Program-made: the position numbers and the translations under genes
In this document: positions 54,068 to 63,500 of the stretch, in pieces
Numbering within the stretch: the stretch's first letter is position 1
Layout: each line of letters starts with the position of its first letter
Notes under the pieces: model-generated
Database searches by the model: none
Told to the model about the DNA's origin: nothing
What the model saw: only the letters and a program-made list of their open reading frames with translations
Assembly: GCF_029360705.1 (NCBI RefSeq)
Contig: NZ_JARKMX010000005.1
Location: forward strand, 100,338 to 164,337
DNA: 64,000 bases
Direction: 5' to 3'
Origin: Paraflavitalea pollutisoli
GTDB lineage: Bacteria > Bacteroidota > Bacteroidia > Chitinophagales > Chitinophagaceae

Positions 54068-54092
54068 AGCTGGTATGCCTTGCATACCAGCT
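54068..54092 (-). terminator. Rho-independent terminator after the DUF1080 gene
   Basis: AGCTGGTATGC (54068-54078) and GCATACCAGCT (54082-54092), 11-bp perfect stem, 3-base loop; the minus strand continues TTTTTTT (54062-54068). It is about 50 bases past the DUF1080 stop. Confidence 0.92.
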
Positions 54093-54143
54093 GTACAAAT
54101 CGTTTATGTGTGAAAGGACCGCCTGTTCGTGGCCGCGTCGAGA

Positions 54144-55514
54144 CTAATTCAATTCTCTGATCTTGATGCTGCGGAAGCTCACATCATTGCCATGATCCTG
54201 GATCAGGATATAACCTTGCTTCGCTTGTCCGAAATCGGGCCATTTCTTGTACTTGCTGATGGCCACCAGGTCTTTGTAAGCCTGTGATCCGCGCTCATAC
54301 TCCAGTACCTTGATACCATTGAGGTAATGCTCAACGTGGTTGTTGGGGTACACGATCACACGGGCATAGTTCCACTGACCGGGAGGACGTACAAAACGAT
54401 CACTCTTTTTAGCAGTGATCAGATCATACAGCGACGACATGGTACGATTGCCATCACGGCCCATCTTCGCATCGGGATGCACCTTGTCATCGAGTACCTG
54501 GTACTCCAGGCCGATGGCAGAACCCGGATTGTTCTCCGACAGCGTCACAAAGTACTTCACACCACTGTTCGCGCCGGTAGTCAGTTTGAACTGGAACGAC
54601 AGGTCGAAAGCACTGTATTGCTTGGTCGTTACGATATCACCGCCATTGGTCGACTCGCTACCATTGGAAGCCAGTACGCTGATCGCACCATCTTTTACTT
54701 CCCAACCTTTTTCGGGGAAGGCAGGCTTATAAGCGCCTTTCCAACCCTTGCTCGTGGCACCATCAAACAACAAACCATAGCCGGATTTCTTTTCTGCCTC
54801 CGACAAATTGTTGGGAATAGTGTTGACGACATACGTGCCCGCCAGGTGGGGGGAGCTGACCAACCCTGTTGTTTTAATACGGATATTCTTCCAGAAGATC
54901 TTTTTGCCTGCCTGTTCGGGTTTGCCGATGCTGTGCACCTGCAATGCGATGAAACCGCTGGCATCGAAGGTATCGACTACATACGCCGCCTCTACATTGT
55001 TGACAAAGGTGCGCAGGTTATGACCGATGCACTCGATACGCACCTTGTTGAACTGCCCATTCTTGAAAGCAGGTTTTGCTGCAGGATTCAAATCGAGGGG
55101 ATAAAGCCAGTCGCGGCGGGCTTCATCGTAAATACCACCCGACCACTGGCGCGCCGAAGGGTCGATCTCAAACTGGTAACCATACACCCGCCCCTTGCCA
55201 TTGTTACCTTCGGGATTGAGGTGACTACGGAACTGAATACCGGAGTTGGAAGTGGTATCCTCCATCAGCACCTCGAGTTCGAGGATGAAATCACCATACT
55301 CTTTCTCTGTTACCAGAAAAGTATTGGGCGTGCCTTGTGATGTAATGCCAGTGATAGCGCCATTCTCTATTTTGTACTCAGCGGTACCGGACAGTTTCTT
55401 CCAGCCATTCAGGGTTTTACCATCAAACAGATTGGTCCAGCCTTTGGCCGATTTTTGTGCCATAGCAGAACCTGCCAGCAGGCTCAAGGATAACAGAAAG
55501 GGTAATTTTTTCAT
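54144..55514 (-). CDS. Secreted double DUF1080 protein (3-keto-disaccharide hydrolase-like)
   Basis: The 456-residue protein has signal peptide MKKLPFLLSLSLLAGSAMAQ and two DUF1080 domains (about 25-215 and 245-456), each a LamG-like beta-sandwich. Both show the LFDGKTLNGWK / LLFDGATSKGWKG opening and the NSGIQFRSHLNPEG / NSGVKYFVTLSENNPG core. DUF1080 is also named 3-keto-disaccharide hydrolase: some members cleave glycosides after oxidation at C3. The Gfo/Idh/MocA oxidoreductase that could supply such 3-keto sugars begins 15 bases upstream on the same strand. The association is a known gene pairing; the substrate here is unknown. Confidence 0.9.
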   Translation of the reverse strand: MKKLPFLLSLSLLAGSAMAQKSAKGWTNLFDGKTLNGWKKLSGTAEYKIENGAITGITSQGTPNTFLVTEKEYGDFILELEVLMEDTTSNSGIQFRSHLNPEGNNGKGRVYGYQFEIDPSARQWSGGIYDEARRDWLYPLDLNPAAKPAFKNGQFNKVRIECIGHNLRTFVNNVEAAYVVDTFDASGFIALQVHSIGKPEQAGKKIFWKNIRIKTTGLVSSPHLAGTYVVNTIPNNLSEAEKKSGYGLLFDGATSKGWKGAYKPAFPEKGWEVKDGAISVLASNGSESTNGGDIVTTKQYSAFDLSFQFKLTTGANSGVKYFVTLSENNPGSAIGLEYQVLDDKVHPDAKMGRDGNRTMSSLYDLITAKKSDRFVRPPGQWNYARVIVYPNNHVEHYLNGIKVLEYERGSQAYKDLVAISKYKKWPDFGQAKQGYILIQDHGNDVSFRSIKIRELN

Positions 55515-55529
55515 ATCGCTTCTAAATGA

Positions 55530-56735
55530 TTAGGAAAAGTTATAGGCTGATTTCCACTTTTGCGTGGTATGACTGTAAGCCGCCTGGTTGGCCAGGTGTA
55601 CGGTAACGGCGGTGGTAGCTCCCGTGATCACATTCGAGGCTGGCCGCAGTTTCTCCACCACACATTTATGAAAATCCTGGAGCGCATACCAGGTACCGTC
55701 TTTCATCGGCTCTTTGGTAATCGGTACGCCACCGTCTTTGTTCCACTCTATTTTTGTAGCACTGCTCACCCCATCAACTACTTCCAGCTCTTTACGGGTG
55801 GCCGGTTCGGGATAGAAGATCCCTTCATTCATCAGCAGGGCTACGGTGCCCTTGGTGCCTTTTATTTTGAAGATATACCCTTCACGGGCATTGCCACAGG
55901 TAGCGCCAAAGTTGCCGATCATTCCTTCCTGGTTGTACCGTAAGGTCACTGCTACATTATCGTAGGTCTCACGGCCATCCTTGTAAATGTCGATGCCACC
56001 GGTACCCATCACTTCATCGGGGTGGGTATTGAAAGCCCAGTTTACAAAGTCGATCTGGTGCGACAACAGTTCTGCTACCAGGCCACCGGAATAGGCTTTG
56101 TACATCCGCCAGTTCACCTGCTGATCGCTGTAGCCGGTGGGTACTGGCCTGCGCCAGTTCCAGTTGCGGTCCCAGCGGGCATCGATGTGCACCACTTTGC
56201 CGAGGTAACCTTTTTCGATCATCTCTTTCACCTTGAAGTACAGCGGCACATAACGATACTGGTGACCGACCTGCAATACCTGGTTGGGATGCTCTTTCAC
56301 CTGCTTCACGAGTTTGATCGCCTCGGGAATATTGTAGGTCATTGTTTTTTCGAGGAACACCTGTTTACCGGCACTCAACGCCGCGGAGGCAATGGGGTAA
56401 TGCATGTTGAGCGGCGTGGCTGCCACCACCGCCTGCACGTTCTTATCGTCCAGCACCTGGCGGTAGTCCTTGTACTCTTTTGGGGATGGAGCACCGGCTA
56501 CTTTGCGCGCATGATCCAACCGGAAATCAAGAATATCACAGAGGGCGACGATGTTGAAAAGCTCCGGCAGTTCGCGCATCACGGACATGATGCCGGTTCC
56601 GCGATCGCCACAACCGATCACGCCTACATTGATCTTTTCGGCAAAGGGGGTACGGAAGGCCTGCACCAGTTGGTTGTGCAACAGCATACCGCCGGTAAGG
56701 ATGCCTGCCTGTTGTAAGAATTTTCTTCTGCTCAT
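55530..56735 (-). CDS. Gfo/Idh/MocA family oxidoreductase with Tat signal
   Basis: The 401-residue protein starts MSRRKFLQQAGILTGGMLL, a twin-arginine signal (SRRKFLQ), so it is probably exported folded with its cofactor. The Rossmann domain has NVGVIGCGDRGTGIM near 35-49. The usual EKP motif reads EKT (VFLEKTMTYN, near 128), a small variation at a position that helps bind cofactor. The C-terminal alpha/beta domain has GGLVAELLSHQIDFVNWAFN. Family members oxidise sugar hydroxyls with NAD(P), and some make 3-keto sugars. It is followed directly by the DUF1080 gene, and the pair probably works on glycosides in the periplasm. Confidence 0.92.
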   Translation of the reverse strand: MSRRKFLQQAGILTGGMLLHNQLVQAFRTPFAEKINVGVIGCGDRGTGIMSVMRELPELFNIVALCDILDFRLDHARKVAGAPSPKEYKDYRQVLDDKNVQAVVAATPLNMHYPIASAALSAGKQVFLEKTMTYNIPEAIKLVKQVKEHPNQVLQVGHQYRYVPLYFKVKEMIEKGYLGKVVHIDARWDRNWNWRRPVPTGYSDQQVNWRMYKAYSGGLVAELLSHQIDFVNWAFNTHPDEVMGTGGIDIYKDGRETYDNVAVTLRYNQEGMIGNFGATCGNAREGYIFKIKGTKGTVALLMNEGIFYPEPATRKELEVVDGVSSATKIEWNKDGGVPITKEPMKDGTWYALQDFHKCVVEKLRPASNVITGATTAVTVHLANQAAYSHTTQKWKSAYNFS

Positions 56736-56783
56736 ATGGTAGTTGATCGGGGCCTGCTGTACAAGCCCTTTATATTGTTTATG

Positions 56784-57791
56784 TCAACGCTCACGGGTGA
56801 ACGTATAGAATTTACTGGTAGCGGTATCGCTGATTTTACCCTGCCGGTCACGGTAGATAAAATAAGCGGCCATATCTGTTCTTGCTTCTACAAAAGCGAT
56901 GGCCTTCTGCAGGCCCATCACCATCAGTGCATTGTCGTAAGCATCGGCCGTGATGGCATCCGGCGCATACACGGTTACACTAATCAGCTCGCTTTGCGAT
57001 GAATAACCGGTTCTCGGATCGATGATGTGTGATATCTTTTTACCGCCACTCTCATAGAATTTCCGGTAACTGCCCGAGGTAGTGATAGCTCCTTTGTCGA
57101 GGGAGATAATCTTCTGCAACAGTGATAACTGAAACTCATCTTCTCCCGGTGCTTCGATACCGATCTTCATCGGCTCGTTGGCCGGTTGGCGGTGTCCTTT
57201 GATCCGGATCTCTCCACCGATCTCCACCAGGTAATTGGCTAACTGATGAACTTCGAGGAAGGTGGCCACTTCATCTACGCTATAGCCCTGGGCAATTCCG
57301 TTCACATCGATCTTCACGCAAGGCTTGGTTTTAGTCAGTTGCGTGCCGTTTACCTGCAGGTAGCGGCTGTCCACACACTGCTTAAGTGCCGCGATCGTTG
57401 CCGAATCGGGCAACTGATCCGTTTTCCGGGGACCAAATCCCCAGGCCTGTACCAATGGTTGGACGGTAATATCGAAGATGCCCTCCGTTTGCCGGTAAGT
57501 TTCTATGGATTTCTCGATCACCCGGGCCATGTGTGCGTCCATCCTGACGGACGTCGTCTGGTTGAACCGGCTGATAAGGGAGTAATTCTTGTAGATGGAG
57601 AGGGAGGAGTCTATGACGGCCAGCAGGCTATCGATCTGGCCCTTGGTGACCATACTGTCTGTGGCGTAATAGGTAACCTGGTAAGTAGTGCCCTGTGCCT
57701 GGCCGGCAATACGAAAGGCCCTTAGGGGGTTGGCCTTCGGTACAACAGCTCCGATCAGCAACAGGGGTAGGAAAAAAAGCAGGTTCCTCAT
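56784..57791 (-). CDS. apbE: FAD:protein FMN transferase (ApbE family)
   Basis: The 335-residue protein has an N-terminal export signal (MRNLLFFLPLLLIGAVVPKA) and the ApbE core: GTTYQVTYYA, SLSIYKNYSLISRFN, FDITVQPLVQAWGFGP, IDVNGIAQGYSVDEVATFLE, GGEIRIKGH and HIIDPRTGYSSQ. ApbE covalently attaches FMN to threonine or serine in target proteins such as NqrB/NqrC/RnfG in the periplasm. No flavinylated partner lies nearby, so its target is encoded elsewhere. The start at 57791 is chosen for the signal peptide; the frame is open 60 bases upstream. Confidence 0.93.
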   Translation of the reverse strand: MRNLLFFLPLLLIGAVVPKANPLRAFRIAGQAQGTTYQVTYYATDSMVTKGQIDSLLAVIDSSLSIYKNYSLISRFNQTTSVRMDAHMARVIEKSIETYRQTEGIFDITVQPLVQAWGFGPRKTDQLPDSATIAALKQCVDSRYLQVNGTQLTKTKPCVKIDVNGIAQGYSVDEVATFLEVHQLANYLVEIGGEIRIKGHRQPANEPMKIGIEAPGEDEFQLSLLQKIISLDKGAITTSGSYRKFYESGGKKISHIIDPRTGYSSQSELISVTVYAPDAITADAYDNALMVMGLQKAIAFVEARTDMAAYFIYRDRQGKISDTATSKFYTFTRER

Positions 57792-57871
57792 CCGGACAAA
57801 TATAAAAAATGCCCGGATGTGGTAGGTAGAATCCTGCTTAAAGTTATGCAAACGATTTCGAAGTCAACCGG

Positions 57872-59608
57872 TTACTGCGCGTAGTCCGGTTTGCCATTTT
57901 TCCAGGCGACCGGATATCGGGCGCAGGGCGTATTGATGGCGCCGTCTACCGCGGTGGGGTAACAATCGGGGGTTCCATAAATACCATAGGGATCGAAGAA
58001 ATACCAGCGTTTATCGCCCGGATCGCGGTGTGCATAGAAAATGTGCAGGTGATTGGCGGCCTGACCGCCTGGTCCGGTACTACCAGCCCAACCGATCACC
58101 TCACCAGCCTGCACATTCTTGCCGACGAGATCTGAACTGATTTTCTGTGAATTGGTTCCCCACCACGCCTGATCCGGATTCCTGTCTGAAACTTTGAGCG
58201 GACATCCTGTATTTTTCAAATGATTTTCATATTTCACCCTTGTCGCGTCGCCGGCTGCCTGGTTCAGCGTAGGCTGACTTTTGCTCCAGGCTACCGAGCA
58301 ATCGTTGTCGGCACCATTGCGCATGTGCATGTAGATGGTTCTGTAGGCATCTTTTTTGCCACCGGCATTGTGGCTGATGATGACCGTATTACCCGACCAT
58401 TCGTCGTACCCCGCATACACCACTTTACCGGCTGCGGCTGCGGTGATCTGGAAGGTTTTAGCGTCTTTCCGGGAGTAATCCATCGCATGGTGCCAATTGC
58501 CTGGTGAATACAGCCAGCCATTCTTCGACATATTGGATGCACTCTCCTTGAAGGGCAGCGTGAATATCTTGTCGTCTGCATCAAACAATACCGAGTTGCG
58601 TACAAAATAGTCATCGCCAATCTTAAGATTGGGCCAGCGATAGTAAACGCGGCCACCTGAAGCGGGTGTGCCGCAGGTACCCGCTTCGTCCTCGCAATGC
58701 TGTGCCGTGGCATGGATCCCATAGTCATAACCATCGCGACCGGAGGTGGATGGGTTGTCGGCCATCAATGCCTGGTTGAGGCAACCGGTCGGACAGCTGC
58801 CATCGAATGTTTCCATGTCGATCAATTGCAGGTTGGATCCGTTGAGCTCTGCCCATTTGGAGGTGAAGCTTTGCCAATCGGTGTTGTGCCAGAGGTAATA
58901 GCCATCCGTGCCCGAACGCCATACGCCCAGGAAGATCCTTTTTCCATTTTCCATATAATGTTCCATGTCGACGAGGCGCAGGTTTTCTTTACCACGATCT
59001 TCCCAGTATTTCACAAACTGCGTCCAGTCCATGCCATAGGGCGACAATACATACCCGTCACTACCCTGGCGGAATACACCGAGAAAATATCTTTTGGTAC
59101 CTTCTGTATATGTTTCAATATCGACCAGCCGAAGGTTCTTGCTGTAGTCGCTCCAGAATTTGTTGAAGGCTGCCCAATCGAGGCCAGCAGGGGTCAGCGC
59201 ATGTCCATCTTTTCCTTCCCGGAATACACCCAGGAAATAGCGCTTGCCGCCTTCCGTATAGGTTTCAATGTCGATCAGTCGAAGTGTTTTGCTGTAATCG
59301 CTCCAGAACTTGTTGAAGGCTGCCCAATCGAGGCCAGCAGGGGTCAGTGCGTATCCATCTTTGCCACCTTCCCATACACCCGAGAAATACCGTTTGCCAC
59401 CCGACTCATAGGTTTCGATATCGATGAGCCGCATGTTCTTTTTACCGAGCTCATCCCATTTCTTGTTGAAGTCGGCCCAGCTGACGCCCGACCAGAGATA
59501 GGTACTGCCATTTCCTTTGCGCCATACACCGGAATACAATTCCTGGGCATTGGTGTATACGGCGGATAGTAGTACCAATAGTACCAGATACAATCGTTGA
59601 CGATCCAT
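57872..59608 (-). CDS. Secreted M23 peptidase with five 50-residue tandem repeats
   Basis: The 578-residue protein has a signal peptide (MDRQRLYLVLLVLLSAVYTNAQ). Five copies of a ~50-residue repeat span residues 24-271, with the pattern RYFxGVWxxGxDGYxLxxxxDWxxFxxxWxxxxxxxLRLxDxETY. They resemble the bacterial tandem repeat domain BTRD1 (PF17660). An M23 LytM-like metallopeptidase region follows (HAMDYS near 373, HLH near 521), with a Cys-rich stretch between. M23 enzymes cut peptidoglycan cross-links or act as degenerate activators. Repeats two and three are nearly identical in protein and DNA, pointing to recent duplication. The repeats probably bind cell-wall or surface ligands. Confidence 0.87.
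   Translation of the reverse strand: MDRQRLYLVLLVLLSAVYTNAQELYSGVWRKGNGSTYLWSGVSWADFNKKWDELGKKNMRLIDIETYESGGKRYFSGVWEGGKDGYALTPAGLDWAAFNKFWSDYSKTLRLIDIETYTEGGKRYFLGVFREGKDGHALTPAGLDWAAFNKFWSDYSKNLRLVDIETYTEGTKRYFLGVFRQGSDGYVLSPYGMDWTQFVKYWEDRGKENLRLVDMEHYMENGKRIFLGVWRSGTDGYYLWHNTDWQSFTSKWAELNGSNLQLIDMETFDGSCPTGCLNQALMADNPSTSGRDGYDYGIHATAQHCEDEAGTCGTPASGGRVYYRWPNLKIGDDYFVRNSVLFDADDKIFTLPFKESASNMSKNGWLYSPGNWHHAMDYSRKDAKTFQITAAAAGKVVYAGYDEWSGNTVIISHNAGGKKDAYRTIYMHMRNGADNDCSVAWSKSQPTLNQAAGDATRVKYENHLKNTGCPLKVSDRNPDQAWWGTNSQKISSDLVGKNVQAGEVIGWAGSTGPGGQAANHLHIFYAHRDPGDKRWYFFDPYGIYGTPDCYPTAVDGAINTPCARYPVAWKNGKPDYAQ
58796..59539 (-). repeat. Five in-frame ~150-base coding repeats
   Basis: The repeats encode residues 24-271 of the M23 protein, period 50 codons. 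Copies two and three share long near-identical DNA stretches (for example around 59160-59200 and 59310-59350), while outer copies diverge. This fits tandem duplication inside a gene and is not a CRISPR array. Confidence 0.85.
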
Positions 59609-59821
59609 AGTTGTTATTTTAAGGTTATGATAAACCAGTAAAAGGAACTTGCTACTATCAGAAGAAATGGAAATACCCGGAGCTGGGCACGGATGGCCAT
59701 TAAACAGTCGTATCGTATGGGACGTTACAAAGTAAGATTAAGTAAACAACCTAATCCTTATCGGGTGAGGATATGGCCTTTCGATGAGTGAACGGGAACG
59801 ACCGAAAATATGGATAGTTGC

Positions 59822-60565
59822 CTATTTATTGAACAAGGCGTTGACGACCGCATCTTTTTTCCGGCGTGACACTTCCAACGCCGTATAGTCTTCGAGGATC
59901 AGGGTAGAATTGGCTTTGGCATATTTGACGGCATACCGCAGGTTGACAAGGTATGATTTATGGATGCGCAGAAAACCCTGTCCCTGCAATACCTCTTCGT
60001 ATTCTTTGAGGGTCTTTGCACTGACGAGCTTCCTGTTTTTGGTGAGGTGAAAATGGGTGTAGTTGTCTTTGCCTGCACAGTACATGATCTCTTCGGGCAG
60101 CAGGAAGAAACTACCATCGACAGTAGCAATGATCAACCGGAAATCGGGCTGCTGCGTATTGCTGAGGTTGTCGACCACCTGTTGTATCTGCTCCTGCCCG
60201 ATCCTGACCTGCGGACGTGTTTTCAGTTTGTCGATCGCTGTTTTCAGTTCTTCTGCATCGATGGGTTTCAACAGGTAATCGAGGGCACTGCATTTGATGG
60301 CGCGAATGGCATATTGATCATACGCCGTGGTGAAGATGATCTCGAAATCGATCTTGTCCAATTGACGCAGCAGGTCGAATCCGTTCATGCGCGGCATCTC
60401 GATATCGAGTAATACCAGGTCGGGCTTGTGGGCGGCGATCGCCGCGAGGGCGTCGGGCCCATCGTGGCAGGTAGCCACTAAGCTTACCTCCGGGCAATTC
60501 TGTTGCAGCAGGGTTTCGAGCGATTCGCGGCAGTGCTTTTCGTCATCTACAATGATGGCTTTCAT
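59822..60565 (-). CDS. LytTR-type response regulator
   Basis: The 247-residue regulator has a receiver domain with acidic pocket IIVDDE, phospho-acceptor D54 (LVLLDIEMPRMNG) and K in YLLKPID, then a LytTR DNA-binding domain (ILYCAG-like EIMYCAGKDNYTHFHL; FLRIHKSYLVNLRYAVKY). LytTR regulators bind direct repeats through a beta-rich fold. The gene follows the histidine kinase gene with only 2 bases between stop and start, the standard LytS/LytR arrangement, so the pair forms one two-component system and one transcription unit. Confidence 0.95.
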   Translation of the reverse strand: MKAIIVDDEKHCRESLETLLQQNCPEVSLVATCHDGPDALAAIAAHKPDLVLLDIEMPRMNGFDLLRQLDKIDFEIIFTTAYDQYAIRAIKCSALDYLLKPIDAEELKTAIDKLKTRPQVRIGQEQIQQVVDNLSNTQQPDFRLIIATVDGSFFLLPEEIMYCAGKDNYTHFHLTKNRKLVSAKTLKEYEEVLQGQGFLRIHKSYLVNLRYAVKYAKANSTLILEDYTALEVSRRKKDAVVNALFNK

Positions 60566-60567
60566 GG

Positions 60568-63500
60568 TCAGGCCATTTTATTTTGTATATAATTCAGGGT
60601 AATGAGCACGCGGGTGCCGATTCCCTGGTGGTCGTCGTTGTACAGGTCGATCACTTCCACACTGGTGTTGGCATCGTAGGTCATGTTGACAATGTCGAGC
60701 CTTTCGCCGGTGATCTTCATGCCATGGCTTTTGTTCTTCAGGGCCGATCGGCTGCGCATGGCGGCGGCGGCTTTACGGCCTACGCCATTGTCTTCCACCC
60801 GGATGATGAGTTGGTCATCGTTGCGGCTGATCTCCAGCGTCAACAGTCCGCCAGGTTGTTCCCGGTATAGCAGGCCGTGCCAGATGGCATTCTCTACATA
60901 GGGCTGTATGATCAGGGGCGGTATGATCACGCGTGATGGATCGATGGCGGCCTCTACTGTAAGCTGGTATTCGAATACATGATCGAAGCGGATGGACTCC
61001 AGTTGGATGTATAGATCGAGGGCGTCGAGTTCGTTTTCGAGGGTCACCCATTCACTCCGCGAATTGTCGAGTATCATGCGCATGAGCCGGGAGAATTTGG
61101 TCAGGTACCCCGAGGCGTTTTGCGGGTCGTTGCGCAGGATGAAATTGTTGATCGAATTGAGGCTGTTGAAGATGAAATGGGGGTTCATCTGCGCGCGCAG
61201 CATGTTCATCTTCACCCGGGCGATCTGTCGTTCAAAATCGCGTTGGGTGGCCGCCTTTTTGCGCAGGTTGACCAGGCGTTGGCGAACCAGCCACCAGGCG
61301 ATACCGGCCGCCAAGGCTGCGATCAATAGTATGAACCAGGTCGTTCGCCAGAAGGGCGCCCGTATGGTAAACGGCCAGGTGACGATATTGCTGTATTGGT
61401 TGGAGCCTGCTGCGGCCCTGGCTTCGATGATGTAGTCACCGGCAGACAGGTTGCTGAGCGTCACCTGCCGGTTCTGTCGTAGTTTGATCCACCCCGTGTC
61501 TTCTCCTGATATCCTGTATTCATATTGTACAGAGCCGGGGTTACTGTAATGGATACCGGTATAGAGAATCTCGAGGGTATTTTGCCGGTAGTTGAAAAGG
61601 CCGGGCGGGAATTGTCCATTGGATGGTTCCAATAAATCGTCTTTTCCGTCCTGCAGCAGTTGTATGCTTTCGATGTAGAGCAAAGGTTTTGTCATGGTGG
61701 CGGCAAATACCTGCGGATCAAATGACAACAATCCCGATGAGGTAGCCATCCATATCCGGTTATCCTTGTCTTGCAGCATATCCGCATTCTGGTAGTCGCC
61801 TTTGAGCAATTGCCGGTCGATGGGGGCGGCTACGATGCTATGGCCTTCGGGGAGGGTGGCGATGCGGTTCAGTCCGTTGTAGGCCAATGCCCAAAGCACG
61901 TTGTCTTTATCGACCAGTAGTTTGAGGATGATATCGGAAGAAAGTCCATCCTGTATCGTCAGTTGGTTATTGACGACCAGGCTATCTTTCTCAAAACGGC
62001 CACGCAATAATCCATTGCCCTGGGTGGCGATCCAGATATTCCCCTGGTGATCCGGCTGCATGTCGTTGATACCAAAATGCTGACTGTCTTTCAATGACTG
62101 TAACACCAGGCGATCGTTCTGCAGTCTGGCCAATCCCCAGCTACTACCGACATAGATAGCACCACCTGGACTCTCGATGAGGCTTTTGATCTGCGGGTTA
62201 TCATTGATATCTTCCGGGTAAGTGTATTGGGAAAATTGCAGCGAGTCGTTGGGGAGTTTACGGATGCGGGTCAGGTTCTTATCGCCCGTCGTATATAGAT
62301 CGTCGCGCGGGCTTTGGTAGAGGTGTAGGAATGTTTTGTCGCCCCCTTGTTGAAAGTAATACCGCCAACCGGATTTCGTCAGCCGGGCGAGACCCTGGTA
62401 ACCACTGCCGCACCAGAGTTCTCCGTCGGGTGTTTCCAGCATACTTTTTACTTCTGACTGGGGAAATACTTTGAAGCCATTGGGAAACGCTGGCGTGAAT
62501 TGCTCTCCGGTTAGTCTGAACACCCTTCCACGGTTGCCGCCTGTGAGGATCGTCCCGTCTTTTCGCTGCAGGATGCTGTAGAGTTCATTGAATCCTTCGG
62601 GCTGGGGTTGCAGGTGACTTTTAAATATCTCGGGTTTGGCGTACAGCAGTCCTTCGTGGGTGGCGATCCAGAAGTTTCCGTCTTTGTCGCAGGCGAAGGC
62701 GGAGCCCCATTCGCGGTGATCGAAGGGAATGGATACGAGAGGGCGAAAGGTTTTGTCGTGTACATCGACTTCGAAGATGGCTTCGGAGTTATAGTAGTAC
62801 CAGTGGTTGCCTTCCTGGTGGAAGTCCATGCCGGTGATGAAGGGGATCTTCAGTTGTTTCCAGGTATTGCCTTCGCGGTAATTGACGCCGCTAAAATTGC
62901 CACAGATGAATACTTCGCCCTTGTTGGTACAGGATATGCCGTTGAGGATGTCGGAGGGGTGGCTCATCTGCCAGATGAGCTGCAGGCCCTGGGGCGTGAC
63001 TTCATATACCCGTGATGGGTTACCCACGAGCAGTTGCCCGTTGGGCAGCAGACACATTTTGCGTGCCCGTTTATCATCGTTGAGGGTACGCCAGGCAGGT
63101 AGGATGCGGTTAGTGAGTGCGATCGTGTCTTGCGCGAGGGCCTGTTGCAGGGTAACGGTATCGAGTAAAGCCGGTCCGGTGCCGGTGCCCACCCATAGCT
63201 GCCGGCCTTGTTGCAGCAGGCTGTAAACGGGCAGGTTGGTTTCGCGGGTATTGACGTGGTGGAGGGTTTTATTGTGGTAAAAGAAGAGGCCACCTGCTGC
63301 GCCAATCCAGAGCGTTTTACGGGCGGTATCTTCTACGAAGCAGAAGACCCTGCCGATACGCCGATTGCCCGAAAAAAGGTAATTAGAGAGCTGGTAACCG
63401 TCGTAGCGGCTTAGTCCGGCCACGTGGCCTATCCAGAGTTGTTGTTGCCGGTCGATGTAAACGGAGAGGATCTCGGAGGAGGGCAAGCCGTGGCGGGCGG

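Noticed and set aside
54327..55340. Plus-strand open frame of 337 codons opposite the DUF1080 gene
   Set aside because: The minus strand carries two recognisable DUF1080 domains and a terminator; the plus frame has no motif or regulatory signal.
58796..59539. CRISPR-like periodic repeat
   Set aside because: The period is 150 bases, in frame and coding; there are no short direct repeats with unique spacers and no cas genes.
58697..59569. Plus-strand frame with internal repeats opposite the M23 gene
   Set aside because: The repeats are the reverse image of the 50-residue repeats in the real gene.
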